Source: Coriobacteriia bacterium (GTDB lineage: Bacteria > Actinomycetota > Coriobacteriia > Coriobacteriales > UBA8131). Taken from it: a stretch of 64,000 bases of DNA. The position numbers and the translations under genes are program-made. The notes under the pieces were generated by a model that ran no database searches, was not told the origin of the DNA, and saw nothing but the letters and a program-made list of their open reading frames with translations. Positions 1 through 8,819 of this stretch are shown piece by piece. The DNA lies in contig WRHU01000001.1 in assembly GCA_009783085.1 (NCBI GenBank), forward strand, positions 1-64,000, given 5' to 3'. The first letter of the stretch is position 1; every line of letters begins with the position of its first letter.

Positions 1-316
1 TGGCACCGTTAACAAGGCCGTTGCGGTTAAGGTAAACCAAAAACTTGTTAAACCTACTATTACGGGTGGCAAGTCAAAAGTTACTTTAAAGAAGAACTAT
101 AAAAAGACCACCATTGCCTTTAAGGTCAACGGTTTTCCTGCTCCAAAACTTACGATAAAAGCACCTAAGAGCATTGCCAAAAAGATTTCGATTTCCAAAA
201 CAGGCAAGCTCACTATCAAAAAGGGTATTAAGCCGGGAACCTATAAGATAACCATTACCGCAAAGAACTCGCAAGGTAAGGCAACAAAGACCATAACCAT
301 CAAGGTTAAGAAATAG
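1..316 (+). CDS. C-terminal fragment of a basic repeat-type surface protein (5' end outside window)
   Basis: The frame opening at base 2 reads through to a TAG at 314-316 and gives about 104 residues. The peptide is lysine-, threonine- and isoleucine-rich and ends in short beta-strand-like repeats (TYKITITAKNSQGKATKTI, then TIKVKK). This resembles the last Ig-like or cadherin-like module of an actinobacterial surface protein. There is no membrane anchor or LPXTG motif at the end. A strong terminator follows directly. The family cannot be fixed from the fragment; the fold class is inferred from the alternating pattern only. Confidence 0.6.
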   Translation, partial: GTVNKAVAVKVNQKLVKPTITGGKSKVTLKKNYKKTTIAFKVNGFPAPKLTIKAPKSIAKKISISKTGKLTIKKGIKPGTYKITITAKNSQGKATKTITIKVKK

Positions 317-333
317 AGCTCTGCTCGTGTGCA

Positions 334-373
334 AGACCCCCTGCCTCGGCGAAGCCGAAGCAGGGGGTCTTTT
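334..373 (+). terminator. Rho-independent terminator after the surface-protein fragment
   Basis: The arms AGACCCCCTGC and GCAGGGGGTCT form a GC-rich stem of 11 bp around a loop that can itself pair (CTCGGC/GCCGAA), followed by TTTT. It lies 18 bp after the stop codon and separates this gene from alaS. Confidence 0.85.
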
Positions 374-446
374 GTCTATTGGTTACACAGCAACGTTCGC
401 CACTGCGTACTTCAAGCGAAACTCGCAAAGACGGGGCTCGGTAGTT

Positions 447-452
447 TATAAT
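447..452 (+). promoter_or_regulatory. Candidate -10 element for alaS
   Basis: A perfect TATAAT lies 36 bp upstream of the chosen alaS start. No good -35 is seen at the usual spacing. The leader would be only about 30 nt, leaving no room for a T-box. Confidence 0.45.
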
Positions 453-487
453 GAAAACATTCGTTTTTGATTATCGAGGAGATGTAC

Positions 488-3391
488 ATGAAAAGCTCGG
501 AGTTGCGAGAAAAATACCTTGCATTCTTTGAATCCAAGGGCAGCAAGCGCATGCCCTCATCGTCACTTATACCTGACGACCCCTCGCTGCTGCTTACCAG
601 TGCGGGCATGGTGCAGTTTAAGCCCTATTTCTTGCAGCAAAAACAGCTCGAGGCTCCTTTTAATGGCACTACCACCGTGCAAAAATGCGTTCGCACCACC
701 GACATCGACATTATCGGCACTACCGGGCGGCATTTGAGCTTTTTTGAGATGCTGGGCAACTTTAGTTTTGGGAGCTATTTCAAAGAGGAAATGTGCGCCT
801 GGGCCTACGAGTTTTCTGTCGACGTGCTGGGTTTTGACCCCGAGCGGCTCTATTTTACCGTCTATCTTGACGATGATGAAACGGTTGAGATTTGGAAAAA
901 ACTTGGTGTGCCCGATGACCATATTCGTCGCCTCGACGAGAAAGATAATTTTTGGCGTGCAGGACCAACGGGGCCGTGTGGGCCGTGTTCTGAGCTCTAT
1001 TATGACCAAGGTGTTGAGTTTGGTTGTGATAATCCTGATTGTGGGCCGGGCTGTGAGTGCGCGCGCTTTTTAGAGTATTGGAATTGCGTGTTTACTCAGT
1101 TTGATGCCCAAGAAGACGGAACGCTTGCGCCCTTGCCTAAGAAAAATATTGACACCGGCATGGGCCTTGAGCGCACCGCTGCGATTTTGCAGGGCGTGCA
1201 GTCCAACTATGAAACTGACATTTTGCGCGGGCTTATAGCGGTGGGCGAGCGCCTGAGTGGCCTTACCTATCAAGGGGAGTTTGACGCAAAGGGTACGACT
1301 GCCAAAAGCGACCTTTCGCTCCGCATTGTTGCCGACCACGCACGTGCCGTTACCTTTATGATTGCCGATGGTATTTTGCCCTCCAACGAGGGTCGTGGTT
1401 TTGTGCTGCGGCGACTGCTTAGGCGTGCCATGCGTCACGGACAGCTCTTGGGTATTGAGCCGCCGTTTTTGGGTGAGTTCATTACCGCTGTTATTGACGA
1501 GATGGGCAGCGTGTATCCTGAGCTTGCGGAAAACAGCGGGCTTATTTTGCGTATTGTAACTACCGAGGAGGAGCGTTTTGCTCAGACCCTGCGTCAAGGG
1601 CAGCTCTACCTTGACCAGCATCTTGCTGCGCTCACGGCGGCGGCTGGCAATAAAACCGATAATAAAGCTGACAACGAAAGTCCTGTGTTGGACGGAGCAT
1701 CTGCTTTTGAGCTGCACGACCGCTTTGGTTTTCCGCTTGATTTGACCATTGAAATAGCTGCCGAGCAAGGCATTGGCGTTGATCGCAAGGGGTTTGAGAA
1801 GCACATGAGCTCGCAGCGCGAGCGTGCCCGTGCGCATGCCAAAGATGATGCGTGGGGCACCTTTGTTGCCGTGTACAACGAGATTTTGCACGAGCAGGGT
1901 GCTACTCAGTTTGTGGGTTATGAGCATCTTGAGCACACTGCGCAGGTGCACGCCCTCATTGTTGACGGTGAGCAAGTGTCCATGATAAGCGACGGGCAAA
2001 AAGCTCAAGTTATTTTGGACGCTACACCTTTTTATGGTGAGATGGGCGGACAGCTGGGCGATGCGGGGGAGCTGCTAGTAATTGAAAACGGCAAGAACTC
2101 AGATGCACAGGAAACCGCACAAGAAGCTGCAAAAAAAAGCTCACAAGAAACACCCAACATTTTTATCGTTGAGGACACCAAGGTTTTTGAAAAGGCCATC
2201 TTTGCGCACGTGGGGCACATAACGGGAAAGCTCAGCGTGGGCGATACGGTGCACGCGCGCATCGACATCAATCGTCGTGAGCGCATCGAGCGCAATCACA
2301 CCGCAACCCATCTGTTGCACTATGCGCTCCAGCAGGTCCTGGGCGAGCACGTCAAGCAAGCAGGCTCGCTGGTAGCGCCTGACCACCTCCGCTTTGATTT
2401 TACTCATTTTGAGGCGGTAAGCCGCACGCAGCTTACGCAGGTTGAGGAGCTGGTTAATAACCTTATTATGAAAAACAGTGCGGTTACTTCTTATGAAACC
2501 TCGCTGGACGATGCTCGTGCAAAGGGCGTTACTGCGCTTTTTGGTGAGAAGTACGCCGAGCAGGTGCGTGTTTTGGAGGCAGGTGCGGAGTCTTGCGAAC
2601 TGTGCGGAGGCACGCACGTAAGCCACACCGCCCAGATTGGTTTTCTCAAGATTTTGGGTGAATCGAGTGTGGGTGCCAATATGCGTCGTATTGAGGCGGT
2701 TACGAGTTTTGATGCGCTTGCGCACGTAAGCAATGAGGAGGAGCAGCTACGTGCTGCTGCAGCCTTGGTTAAGGCAGCCCCCGCAGAGCTTACCGCCAAG
2801 CTTGAAGCACTGCTTGCTCACAATAAAGAATTGGAACAGGAGCTTTCTTTGTTTAGAAAAGCTGCTCGTGCCGAGGACAGCAGTTCGCTTGCTGCAACGG
2901 CAGTTACGGTGGGCGCTGCTGATGCAGATGCTGCTGGTGCAGGTGGCACTGGAGCAGACGCTGAGGGCCAAGCAGGCGGATACCAGCTGGTGTGCGCTCG
3001 CATTGACGGTCTTGAAGTTGATGATTTGCGCTCAACGTGGGATAGCTTGCGTGAGGCTTTGGGAGATGCTGCCGCAGCCGTCTTAGCAACAAAACGCCTA
3101 GAGGGCTCGCCTCTTATTTTGGCCGCCGCCACCGCCCGGGCGGTAGAAGGTGGCTTTGATGCAGGAGCCGTTATTAAGCACGCTGCGCCCTTGATAAAGG
3201 GCGGTGGCGGCGGCAAACCAACTATGGCGCAAGCGGGTGGCAAAGATGCAGCCGGGCTTGACGCAGCACTTGACGCTGCGCGCGCCTTGCTTGGTGTTGC
3301 CCCTGGCGACGTTGCTACCCCAACTGCCTCGGCTGCGGTTGACGCTTCGACTGCGGTTGACGCCTCAAACGCCAAAGAGGCGAACAAATAA
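488..3391 (+). CDS. alaS: Alanyl-tRNA synthetase
   Basis: Class II synthetase that charges tRNA-Ala, cytoplasmic. The N-terminal catalytic core is clear (SKRMPSSSLIPDDPSLLLTS, then the GRHLSFFEMLGNFSFG region). The editing domain has the zinc ligands HTATH (His604/His608) and CGGTH (Cys706/His710). The C-Ala domain has a Gly-rich GGGGGKPTMAQAGG segment. An in-frame ATG lies at 467, but GAGGAG at 476-481 is 6 nt from the ATG at 488, giving the usual MKSSELREKY start and 967 residues. Two low-complexity segments stand out: an Asp/Ala/Gly insertion between the coiled coil and C-Ala, and a tail with repeated VDAST/VDAS units. ruvX starts 2 nt after the stop, so the two are probably co-transcribed. 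Confidence 0.97.
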   Translation: MKSSELREKYLAFFESKGSKRMPSSSLIPDDPSLLLTSAGMVQFKPYFLQQKQLEAPFNGTTTVQKCVRTTDIDIIGTTGRHLSFFEMLGNFSFGSYFKEEMCAWAYEFSVDVLGFDPERLYFTVYLDDDETVEIWKKLGVPDDHIRRLDEKDNFWRAGPTGPCGPCSELYYDQGVEFGCDNPDCGPGCECARFLEYWNCVFTQFDAQEDGTLAPLPKKNIDTGMGLERTAAILQGVQSNYETDILRGLIAVGERLSGLTYQGEFDAKGTTAKSDLSLRIVADHARAVTFMIADGILPSNEGRGFVLRRLLRRAMRHGQLLGIEPPFLGEFITAVIDEMGSVYPELAENSGLILRIVTTEEERFAQTLRQGQLYLDQHLAALTAAAGNKTDNKADNESPVLDGASAFELHDRFGFPLDLTIEIAAEQGIGVDRKGFEKHMSSQRERARAHAKDDAWGTFVAVYNEILHEQGATQFVGYEHLEHTAQVHALIVDGEQVSMISDGQKAQVILDATPFYGEMGGQLGDAGELLVIENGKNSDAQETAQEAAKKSSQETPNIFIVEDTKVFEKAIFAHVGHITGKLSVGDTVHARIDINRRERIERNHTATHLLHYALQQVLGEHVKQAGSLVAPDHLRFDFTHFEAVSRTQLTQVEELVNNLIMKNSAVTSYETSLDDARAKGVTALFGEKYAEQVRVLEAGAESCELCGGTHVSHTAQIGFLKILGESSVGANMRRIEAVTSFDALAHVSNEEEQLRAAAALVKAAPAELTAKLEALLAHNKELEQELSLFRKAARAEDSSSLAATAVTVGAADADAAGAGGTGADAEGQAGGYQLVCARIDGLEVDDLRSTWDSLREALGDAAAAVLATKRLEGSPLILAAATARAVEGGFDAGAVIKHAAPLIKGGGGGKPTMAQAGGKDAAGLDAALDAARALLGVAPGDVATPTASAAVDASTAVDASNAKEANK

Positions 3392-3393
3392 TA

Positions 3394-3825
3394 ATGCGTA
3401 TCCTCGCACTTGACATAGGCGAAAAACGTTGCGGCATTGCGGTTTCAGACGCTGCCCAAAAAATTGCTTTTCCAATAAGCACTTTATCAACCCAAGAAGT
3501 AATGGACAACCACCCAAGCTTCAAGCGTATTCTTGAGGATTACGAACCAGAGCTTTTATTGTGTGGCTTGCCTGTTTCGCTCGATGGCACAGAGCATAGC
3601 CAGGCAAAGCGCATTCGCACGCAGGCACAGCACATTTCTGAGCAAACAGAAATCCCGCTTGCTTTTACCGACGAGCGCCTGAGCAGTGCGCAGGCTCGCC
3701 GTGCGCTCAAAGAGGCAGGACAAAACGAGCGGCTCATGCGTGGCAAAATCGACATGGTGGCAGCGAGTTTATTTCTCCAAAGCTACCTTGATTGTGCTAC
3801 ACTAACGGCTCGCAAGGAGGTATAG
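3394..3825 (+). CDS. ruvX: RuvX/YqgF-family putative pre-16S rRNA nuclease
   Basis: 143 residues, the normal family length. The RNase H-like fold starts MRILALDIGEKRCGIAVSD with the first catalytic Asp at residue 7. FTDERLSS supplies the conserved glutamate region, and KIDMVAASLFLQ the late Asp. Members mature the 16S rRNA 5' end; the older label is Holliday-junction resolvase-like. The gene lies directly between alaS and mltG, the alaS-yqgF-mltG order common in Gram-positive genomes. Its stop codon abuts the mltG ATG, and the mltG ribosome-binding site (AAGGAGG) lies within its last codons. Confidence 0.93.
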   Translation: MRILALDIGEKRCGIAVSDAAQKIAFPISTLSTQEVMDNHPSFKRILEDYEPELLLCGLPVSLDGTEHSQAKRIRTQAQHISEQTEIPLAFTDERLSSAQARRALKEAGQNERLMRGKIDMVAASLFLQSYLDCATLTARKEV

Positions 3826-5268
3826 ATGACCGAGAATAGACGTGAGCAAAAAACGGGGCAAGAAGCCGACGCACCTTATGTTCCTAAGAGGGCACGTCCT
3901 TCGTCTGCACCTTCAGAGTATCAGCGCGGCGCAACGCCAAGCCCTGAGCGCCCGTACCGCTCCGAACGTTTTGAGCGTTCGCAGCGTCTTTCGCGCTCTG
4001 AGGACACCGCTGGTTCTTCCGCTAACCCGCCCGCCAATCCTCCCAGCAATCGCTCTGGCAAACGCTCAGCCAATCTCCCAAACAACCGCTCGAGCAACCG
4101 CTCGAACAATCGCTCAGCTGAGCCCTTTGCCGCCAGAGAGTTTTCTGGTGGCACTCCCACCGTGCATGCGGTTAAAGCTCTCGATGACATGAGCGGCGAT
4201 GGCAACCATACCAAGCACAGAATTGTTGCATTTATCGCCGTGCTTTTAGTTGCTGCCGTTCTTGTTGGCGGCGGACTGTATCTCTACGATATGTTTAACA
4301 AACCGCAGTCAACTGTTGAGCCCGGGCTACCGGTTACGGTGACTATAAACGCGGGCGCTTCCACCAAAGACATTGCAAAAACTCTTAAAAGCAAGGGCGT
4401 TATCGCCGACGAAAAAGAGTTTAGAAACGCGGTGGTTCAGCGCAATGCGGAGTCCTCGTTGAAGCCGGGAACCTATGAGCTTACCACGGGTATGGACCTC
4501 GACCTCCTCATTACTCTGCTCGAAAATGGGCCAGAAATTAACACCAATCCGCTTACCTTGCCCGAGGGCATTACCGTCGAACAAACCGCTGCGCTTGTTG
4601 AGCAAGCCTGCGGAGTTCCTGCTGCTGAGTTTCTTGCGCTCGTTTATTCGGCTGACAAATACGTCAACGATTATCCCTTCCTCAAAGAAATGGCTCCGGA
4701 GATTTACAACAACTCGCTTGAGGGATTTTTGTATCCCAAGACTTATCACATAGCTGAGGGTGCAAGCGCAGACGATATTGTCCGCACCCTGTTGAGCCAG
4801 TTTTCAACGGAGGCGGGGCAGCTCGACTTAACCTATGCGACGGAACACAATCTGAGCTTTTATGATGTTGTTATCATTGCCTCGCTTATCGAAAAGGAAA
4901 CGGCTGCTACCGAGGAGCGACCGATTGTTTCGTCAGTTATTTACAATCGTTTGCATGAGGGCATGCGCTTGCAAATTGACGCAACGGTGGTGTATGCGCT
5001 TGGACCCACGTATGATGGGCACCCGCTGTTGTTCACTGACCTAGAGGTCAATAGTCCGTACAACACCTATCAGGTTGACCAGTTGCCATCAGGCCCCATC
5101 TGTTCTCCGCAGCTGGCGTCTTTGGCTGCTGCTGCCCAGCCCGATAAAACCAAATATCTTTATTACGTGCTTACGTCCAAAGAGGGCTTCCATACCTTCT
5201 GCAAAACCTTAGATGAGTTTGAGGAAGCAAAAGCCGTGTATCGTGAGGTCTTTGGCATTTCTGAGTAG
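3826..5268 (+). CDS. mltG: Endolytic murein transglycosylase MltG (YceG-like)
   Basis: Membrane-bound lytic transglycosylase that cuts nascent glycan strands and so ends peptidoglycan polymerisation. A hydrophilic cytoplasmic N-terminus of about 130 residues is rich in Ser, Asn and Arg, with repeats such as NRSSNRSNNRS. One transmembrane helix (about 131-156) precedes a LysM-like domain and the YceG domain. The catalytic Glu is probably Glu356 in SLIEKET, followed by SVIYNRLHEGMRLQID and the NTYQVDQLPSGPICSP signature. At 480 residues it is longer than the usual 340-380, and the excess is the N-terminal tail. The start abuts the ruvX stop. Confidence 0.94.
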   Translation: MTENRREQKTGQEADAPYVPKRARPSSAPSEYQRGATPSPERPYRSERFERSQRLSRSEDTAGSSANPPANPPSNRSGKRSANLPNNRSSNRSNNRSAEPFAAREFSGGTPTVHAVKALDDMSGDGNHTKHRIVAFIAVLLVAAVLVGGGLYLYDMFNKPQSTVEPGLPVTVTINAGASTKDIAKTLKSKGVIADEKEFRNAVVQRNAESSLKPGTYELTTGMDLDLLITLLENGPEINTNPLTLPEGITVEQTAALVEQACGVPAAEFLALVYSADKYVNDYPFLKEMAPEIYNNSLEGFLYPKTYHIAEGASADDIVRTLLSQFSTEAGQLDLTYATEHNLSFYDVVIIASLIEKETAATEERPIVSSVIYNRLHEGMRLQIDATVVYALGPTYDGHPLLFTDLEVNSPYNTYQVDQLPSGPICSPQLASLAAAAQPDKTKYLYYVLTSKEGFHTFCKTLDEFEEAKAVYREVFGISE

Positions 5269-5364
5269 GCTGTTGTGGGTCTGTTGTAGCTCTGCTGTAG
5301 GCTTGTCGTAGTCCTGCTTTAGTTCGAGTAGCCCTGTTGTAGTCCTGCTATTGCGAGGAGAACC
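5269..5364 (+). repeat. Degenerate short tandem repeat between mltG and yqeG
   Basis: Loosely repeated 9-12 bp units of the type CTGTTGTAG/CCTGCTGTAG fill the gap. They carry no open frame and no hairpin. The ribosome-binding site of the next gene (GAGGAG, 5355-5360) follows at once. Confidence 0.4.
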
Positions 5365-5913
5365 GTGTCCTTTTTTAAGCCCGACGAGTTTTTGAGTTCG
5401 GTTGAAGTGATAAACCCTGCTGAGCTAGTGGAGCAGGGGATAACTACCGTGCTTCTTGATATTGACAATACGCTTGTTCCGCGCGGAACCGCAGCGCCTC
5501 CTGCCGCTGTTGTTACTTGGGTTACTGCGCTTAAGGAGCAGGGTTTGCAGATTTGTCTTATTTCTAACAACTGGCATAAGGTAGTGTTTGACCACGCTAA
5601 AACCTTTGGGCTCCCGCTGGTGTATAAGGCGATGAAACCTGCCCCCTTTGCGTTTTTGCGTGCCTTGAGAAAAGCACAGGGTTCATCTGATATGCCTCGT
5701 CCACACAGCTCGCGCTGGTCCCTCTGGTCGCGTGCTGCGCGTCGAAACACCGTGGTTATCGGCGACCAACTGCTTACCGACATATTTGGCGCTCGCTTGC
5801 TCGGTATGCGGGCGATTATGGTTTTACCGCAGGCCAAAAAGGATTTGAAGCACACGCTTATTTTGCGTCGCATTGAAAAGTTGTTTCTCGGCGACATGAA
5901 ACCTGAGAGATAA
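5365..5913 (+). CDS. yqeG: YqeG-family HAD IIIA-type phosphatase
   Basis: 182 residues, cytoplasmic. HAD motif I is DIDNTLVPRG with Asp32/Asp34, motif II is LISNNW, and motif III is GDQLLTDIFGA with Asp134/Asp139. This is the YqeG-type arrangement. The substrate of the family is not established; a phosphatidylglycerophosphate-phosphatase-like role has been proposed for relatives. The start is GTG at 5365, supported by GAGGAG 4 nt upstream. aroE starts 2 nt after the stop. A basic linker of about 20 residues (HSSRWSLWSRAARRN) sits between motifs II and III. In many Firmicutes yqeG also sits beside aroE. Confidence 0.88.
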   Translation: MSFFKPDEFLSSVEVINPAELVEQGITTVLLDIDNTLVPRGTAAPPAAVVTWVTALKEQGLQICLISNNWHKVVFDHAKTFGLPLVYKAMKPAPFAFLRALRKAQGSSDMPRPHSSRWSLWSRAARRNTVVIGDQLLTDIFGARLLGMRAIMVLPQAKKDLKHTLILRRIEKLFLGDMKPER

Positions 5914-5915
5914 CT

Positions 5916-6851
5916 ATGGAAAACTTGGACATTCCTAACGGATGGAAGCAGCACACGCGCGTTGGCTTGGTGGGTTATCCTATCGACCATTCGCTTTCTC
6001 CTGTGATACATACTGCTGCGTATGAGGCGTTGGGGCTTGACTGGGAGTATGGTTTGTATCCGTGCGAGAATGCTGCAGTTTTTGAAGCCTTTGTTGCAGA
6101 AGCTGTCAAACGCACCGGCAAAGAGAATGGTTTTCTCGGCTTAAACGTGACCATGCCTTATAAGTCCGAGGCCTTTGCTTGTTCCAACGAGGTGTTTGCA
6201 GGTGTGGCGGGTCAAGCGGCGCATACCGCTCGTGCTGCCAATGTTTTGAGCTTTGAGGCTGGCTCTGAATTGGAAGCGGCTCAGCCACTGATACGCAGCG
6301 CCAATACCGATGGCGCAGGGATTTGCAGATTTTTGGAGCGTGAGGCGTCCCTCGATTTGCAGGGGATTTCGGCGATAGTGTGCGGAACCGGCCCTACCTC
6401 AGCGGCAGCAGCCTTTGAGTTAGAGCAAGCCGGTGCAGCTTCGGTGGTAGTGCTTAGTAGAAACGCCAAAGGGGACGGTACGATTTTGTCACATTTCCCC
6501 GTAGCAAGTTATGAAGACCGCGATGTTCTTGAGCAGCTGTGTGCTGAGTCTTCGCTTATTATTGACGCCACTCCGGTAGGAATGAAGGCGGGGGATGGTT
6601 CGGTTATCCCTCCTGAGCTTATTTTGCCGCACCACACGGTTTTAGATGTTGTATATGGCCATGGCGAAACAGAGATTTTGAAAGCCGCGCGCGCCAAAGG
6701 CGCGCGCGGCTTCGACGGCCTTGGAATGCTCATCGAACAAGCAGCGCTCACCATTGAGCTGTGGGCAACCACCTTAAACCTCAAGGTAACAGCTCCCCGC
6801 GAGATCATGCTTCAAGCTGCACAAGCAGAACTCCGCCGCCGCTCTCACTAG
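5916..6851 (+). CDS. aroE: Shikimate dehydrogenase (NADP+)
   Basis: Reduces 3-dehydroshikimate to shikimate, the fourth step of the shikimate pathway. The N-terminal substrate domain has the hallmark GLVGYPIDHSLSPVIH. The catalytic pair is Lys83 in NVTMPYKSEA and Asp132 in ANTDGAG. The Rossmann half has VCGTGPTSAAAAFELEQAG, a slightly unusual dinucleotide loop (GTGPTS rather than GAGGAA). GMLIEQAALTIELW near the end is the conserved C-terminal shikimate-binding segment. At 311 residues it is slightly longer than the usual 270-290. It opens the aromatic run, but a gap of about 190 bp with its own promoter-like element separates it from aroC. Confidence 0.95.
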   Translation: MENLDIPNGWKQHTRVGLVGYPIDHSLSPVIHTAAYEALGLDWEYGLYPCENAAVFEAFVAEAVKRTGKENGFLGLNVTMPYKSEAFACSNEVFAGVAGQAAHTARAANVLSFEAGSELEAAQPLIRSANTDGAGICRFLEREASLDLQGISAIVCGTGPTSAAAAFELEQAGAASVVVLSRNAKGDGTILSHFPVASYEDRDVLEQLCAESSLIIDATPVGMKAGDGSVIPPELILPHHTVLDVVYGHGETEILKAARAKGARGFDGLGMLIEQAALTIELWATTLNLKVTAPREIMLQAAQAELRRRSH

Positions 6852-6914
6852 CCACTACATTCCTGTAGGGCGAAAAATATGGTATTTCTTACTTGGCGAT
6901 TAAGTGCGGGCTAC

Positions 6915-6943
6915 TTCGCAAAGTACGCAAGTTCCTGTACAAT
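6915..6943 (+). promoter_or_regulatory. Candidate promoter for the aroC-aroK-aroB run
   Basis: TTCGCA (6915-6920) and TACAAT (6938-6943) are separated by 17 bp. The start of transcription would lie about 95 bp before aroC. Between them, GTACTACGC occurs at 6984 and again at 7004, and TACTAC-gct-GTAGTA (7005-7019) can fold just before the aroC ribosome-binding site. Confidence 0.45.
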
Positions 6944-7044
6944 CAAATGAGCACCACCTTGGAGCAAATCCAGCGATTATGCGGTACTACGCCGTAATGC
7001 GTCGTACTACGCTGTAGTATGCGGTAGCAAAGTGAGGAAAACAC

Positions 7045-8220
7045 ATGGATTACATAACTGCTGGTGAATCTCACGGCCCGAGCCTTATTGCTGTGGTATC
7101 TGGCGTGCCTGCTGGCGTAACCATAAGCACCACCACCATTAACGCCGACCTTGCGCGTCGCCAAAGTGGTTACGGACGCGGTGGTCGTATGGCTATAGAA
7201 ACAGACACCGTTACGATAAAAAGTGGCGTGCGCTTTGGCAAAACGCTGGGTTCACCATTGGCCCTTGAAATAGAGAACAAAGACTGGGAAAACTGGAAAG
7301 AGCGCATGGCTGCTGAGGGTGCGCCGCCAGCAGACCTCACGCTTGAGCATTCACCACGCCCCGGACACGCCGATTTGGTGGGTGCGCTCAAAACAGACAC
7401 CACCGATTGTCGCAATATTCTTGAGCGTGCCAGCGCGCGCGAAACAGCAGCACGGGTTGCTGCAGGAGCGGTGGCTAAGGCCGTTTTAGCCCAGCTTGGC
7501 GTAGAAATTAGCTCCTATGTTACGCGCATTGGCAGCGTGGAACTTCCGCAAAAAGAAATAGAGCGCAAGTCTGCTGTGTTTTCAAAAGAGCGTATTGAAT
7601 CCTCGCCCGTGCGCTGTCCGCACGAGGAAACCTCATTAGCTATGGTTGCCGCCATTGAAAATGCGTGCGAAGCAGGCACAAGTTTGGGAGGCTGGTTTAC
7701 GGTAGCCGCAACAGGTCTGGTTCCGGGCATAGGTGGCTATGCCGAGCCTTCAAAACGCCTTACCAGCAGCATTGGTGCTGCCATTCTGAGTATTCCTGCG
7801 ATAAAAGGTGTGGAGTTTGGCTTGGGGTTTGCATCGGGCACGCTGCAAGGCAACGAAGTCCACGACGCAATTATTTGTTCTGACGATGCAACGGGCAAAA
7901 TCCAGCCCGTGCGCGCCACCAACTTTGCAGGAGGGCTTGAGGGTGGCATGACTACAGGCGAAACGCTGATAGCCCACGCCGTTATGAAGCCTATTCCTAC
8001 GATGACCTCACCGCTTGGCACTGTTAACCTTATCACGCATAAGCCCGTTGCCGCCTCAAAGGAGCGAAGCGACGTTTGTGCCGTTCCCGCTGCCGCAGTA
8101 GTGGCGGAAGCAGAGCTTGCTTTGGTGTTGGCAGATGCCTATCTCGATAAGTTTGGGCACGACACCATGAGCGACATTATCGCCGCCTTTGAACACTATG
8201 TTGCGAGGGTCACAAAATGA
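7045..8220 (+). CDS. aroC: Chorismate synthase
   Basis: Last step of the shikimate pathway: EPSP to chorismate with reduced FMN. The N-terminus MDYITAGESHGPS contains the conserved His10. Family signatures follow: RRQSGYGRGGRM, RPGHADLVGALK (FMN-binding region), ERASARETAARVAAGAVAK, and the C-terminal catalytic segment DAIICSDDATGKIQPVRATN with GGLEGGMTTGE. At 391 residues the length is normal. The ribosome-binding site GTGAGGA precedes the ATG. The stop overlaps the aroK start (ATGA), implying translational coupling. Its substrate-making enzyme, EPSP synthase, is not in this window. Confidence 0.97.
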   Translation: MDYITAGESHGPSLIAVVSGVPAGVTISTTTINADLARRQSGYGRGGRMAIETDTVTIKSGVRFGKTLGSPLALEIENKDWENWKERMAAEGAPPADLTLEHSPRPGHADLVGALKTDTTDCRNILERASARETAARVAAGAVAKAVLAQLGVEISSYVTRIGSVELPQKEIERKSAVFSKERIESSPVRCPHEETSLAMVAAIENACEAGTSLGGWFTVAATGLVPGIGGYAEPSKRLTSSIGAAILSIPAIKGVEFGLGFASGTLQGNEVHDAIICSDDATGKIQPVRATNFAGGLEGGMTTGETLIAHAVMKPIPTMTSPLGTVNLITHKPVAASKERSDVCAVPAAAVVAEAELALVLADAYLDKFGHDTMSDIIAAFEHYVARVTK

Positions 8221-8819
8221 GCAACTCAGGCAGCCCTGCTAATTCGGCTGTTCAATCCAGCCCTTCAAAAACAGCTGTTGCTCAAAGCCCTACGAACGCC
8301 CCCAGTCCTGCCAGCCACCTCATTTTTATTGGCTTCATGGGCTCAGGGAAATCAACCATAGCCAGAAAACTCGCGCGTCGTCTTGAAATGCCGTGCCTTG
8401 ATGCAGACAAGATTATCGCTGGCGAAGCAAATATGCCCATTTCGCAGATTTTCAAAACGGAAGGGGAGCAGGGCTTTCGCAAACGTGAGCATGAGTTTCT
8501 TAAAAGCATGAAAGACCATGAACGTTGTATTCTTTCTTGCGGAGGAGGCGTGGTTTTACTTGCGGAAAATCGCTCGCTGCTCAAAGAGCTGGGTACGGTT
8601 ATCTATCTTGAAGTGGGTGCCGCCGAGGCGGTTGGTCGCATTTCTCGTCCAGAAACTCGTCCGCTCCTCCAAGGCACAACACCGCCTGCCGAGCTTCTTG
8701 AACAACGCCGTGCACTCTACGAAGAATCCGCCACACTTACCTTCAACACGAGCGGCTTATCTATTGGGCAGGTTACCAACCAACTACACCGGCTTCTCAA
8801 AAAGAAAGGCATTTTGTGA
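8217..8819 (+). CDS. aroK: Shikimate kinase
   Basis: Phosphorylates shikimate at the 3-hydroxyl using ATP. The P-loop is GFMGSGKST (residues 39-47). DADK follows as the DxD-like shikimate/Mg region, then FRKREHEFL and the CGGGVVL shikimate-binding loop. RPETRPLLQG is the lid/adenine region. The first 33 residues are a Ser/Pro/Ala/Asn-rich extension not found in standard kinases of about 170 residues. The start overlaps the aroC stop by 4 bp, and the stop overlaps the aroB GTG start, so all three are coupled. Confidence 0.95.
   Translation: MSNSGSPANSAVQSSPSKTAVAQSPTNAPSPASHLIFIGFMGSGKSTIARKLARRLEMPCLDADKIIAGEANMPISQIFKTEGEQGFRKREHEFLKSMKDHERCILSCGGGVVLLAENRSLLKELGTVIYLEVGAAEAVGRISRPETRPLLQGTTPPAELLEQRRALYEESATLTFNTSGLSIGQVTNQLHRLLKKKGIL

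Noticed and set aside
374-487. T-box riboswitch before alaS
   Set aside because: The predicted leader is about 30 nt and no T-box sequence or terminator/antiterminator pair is present.
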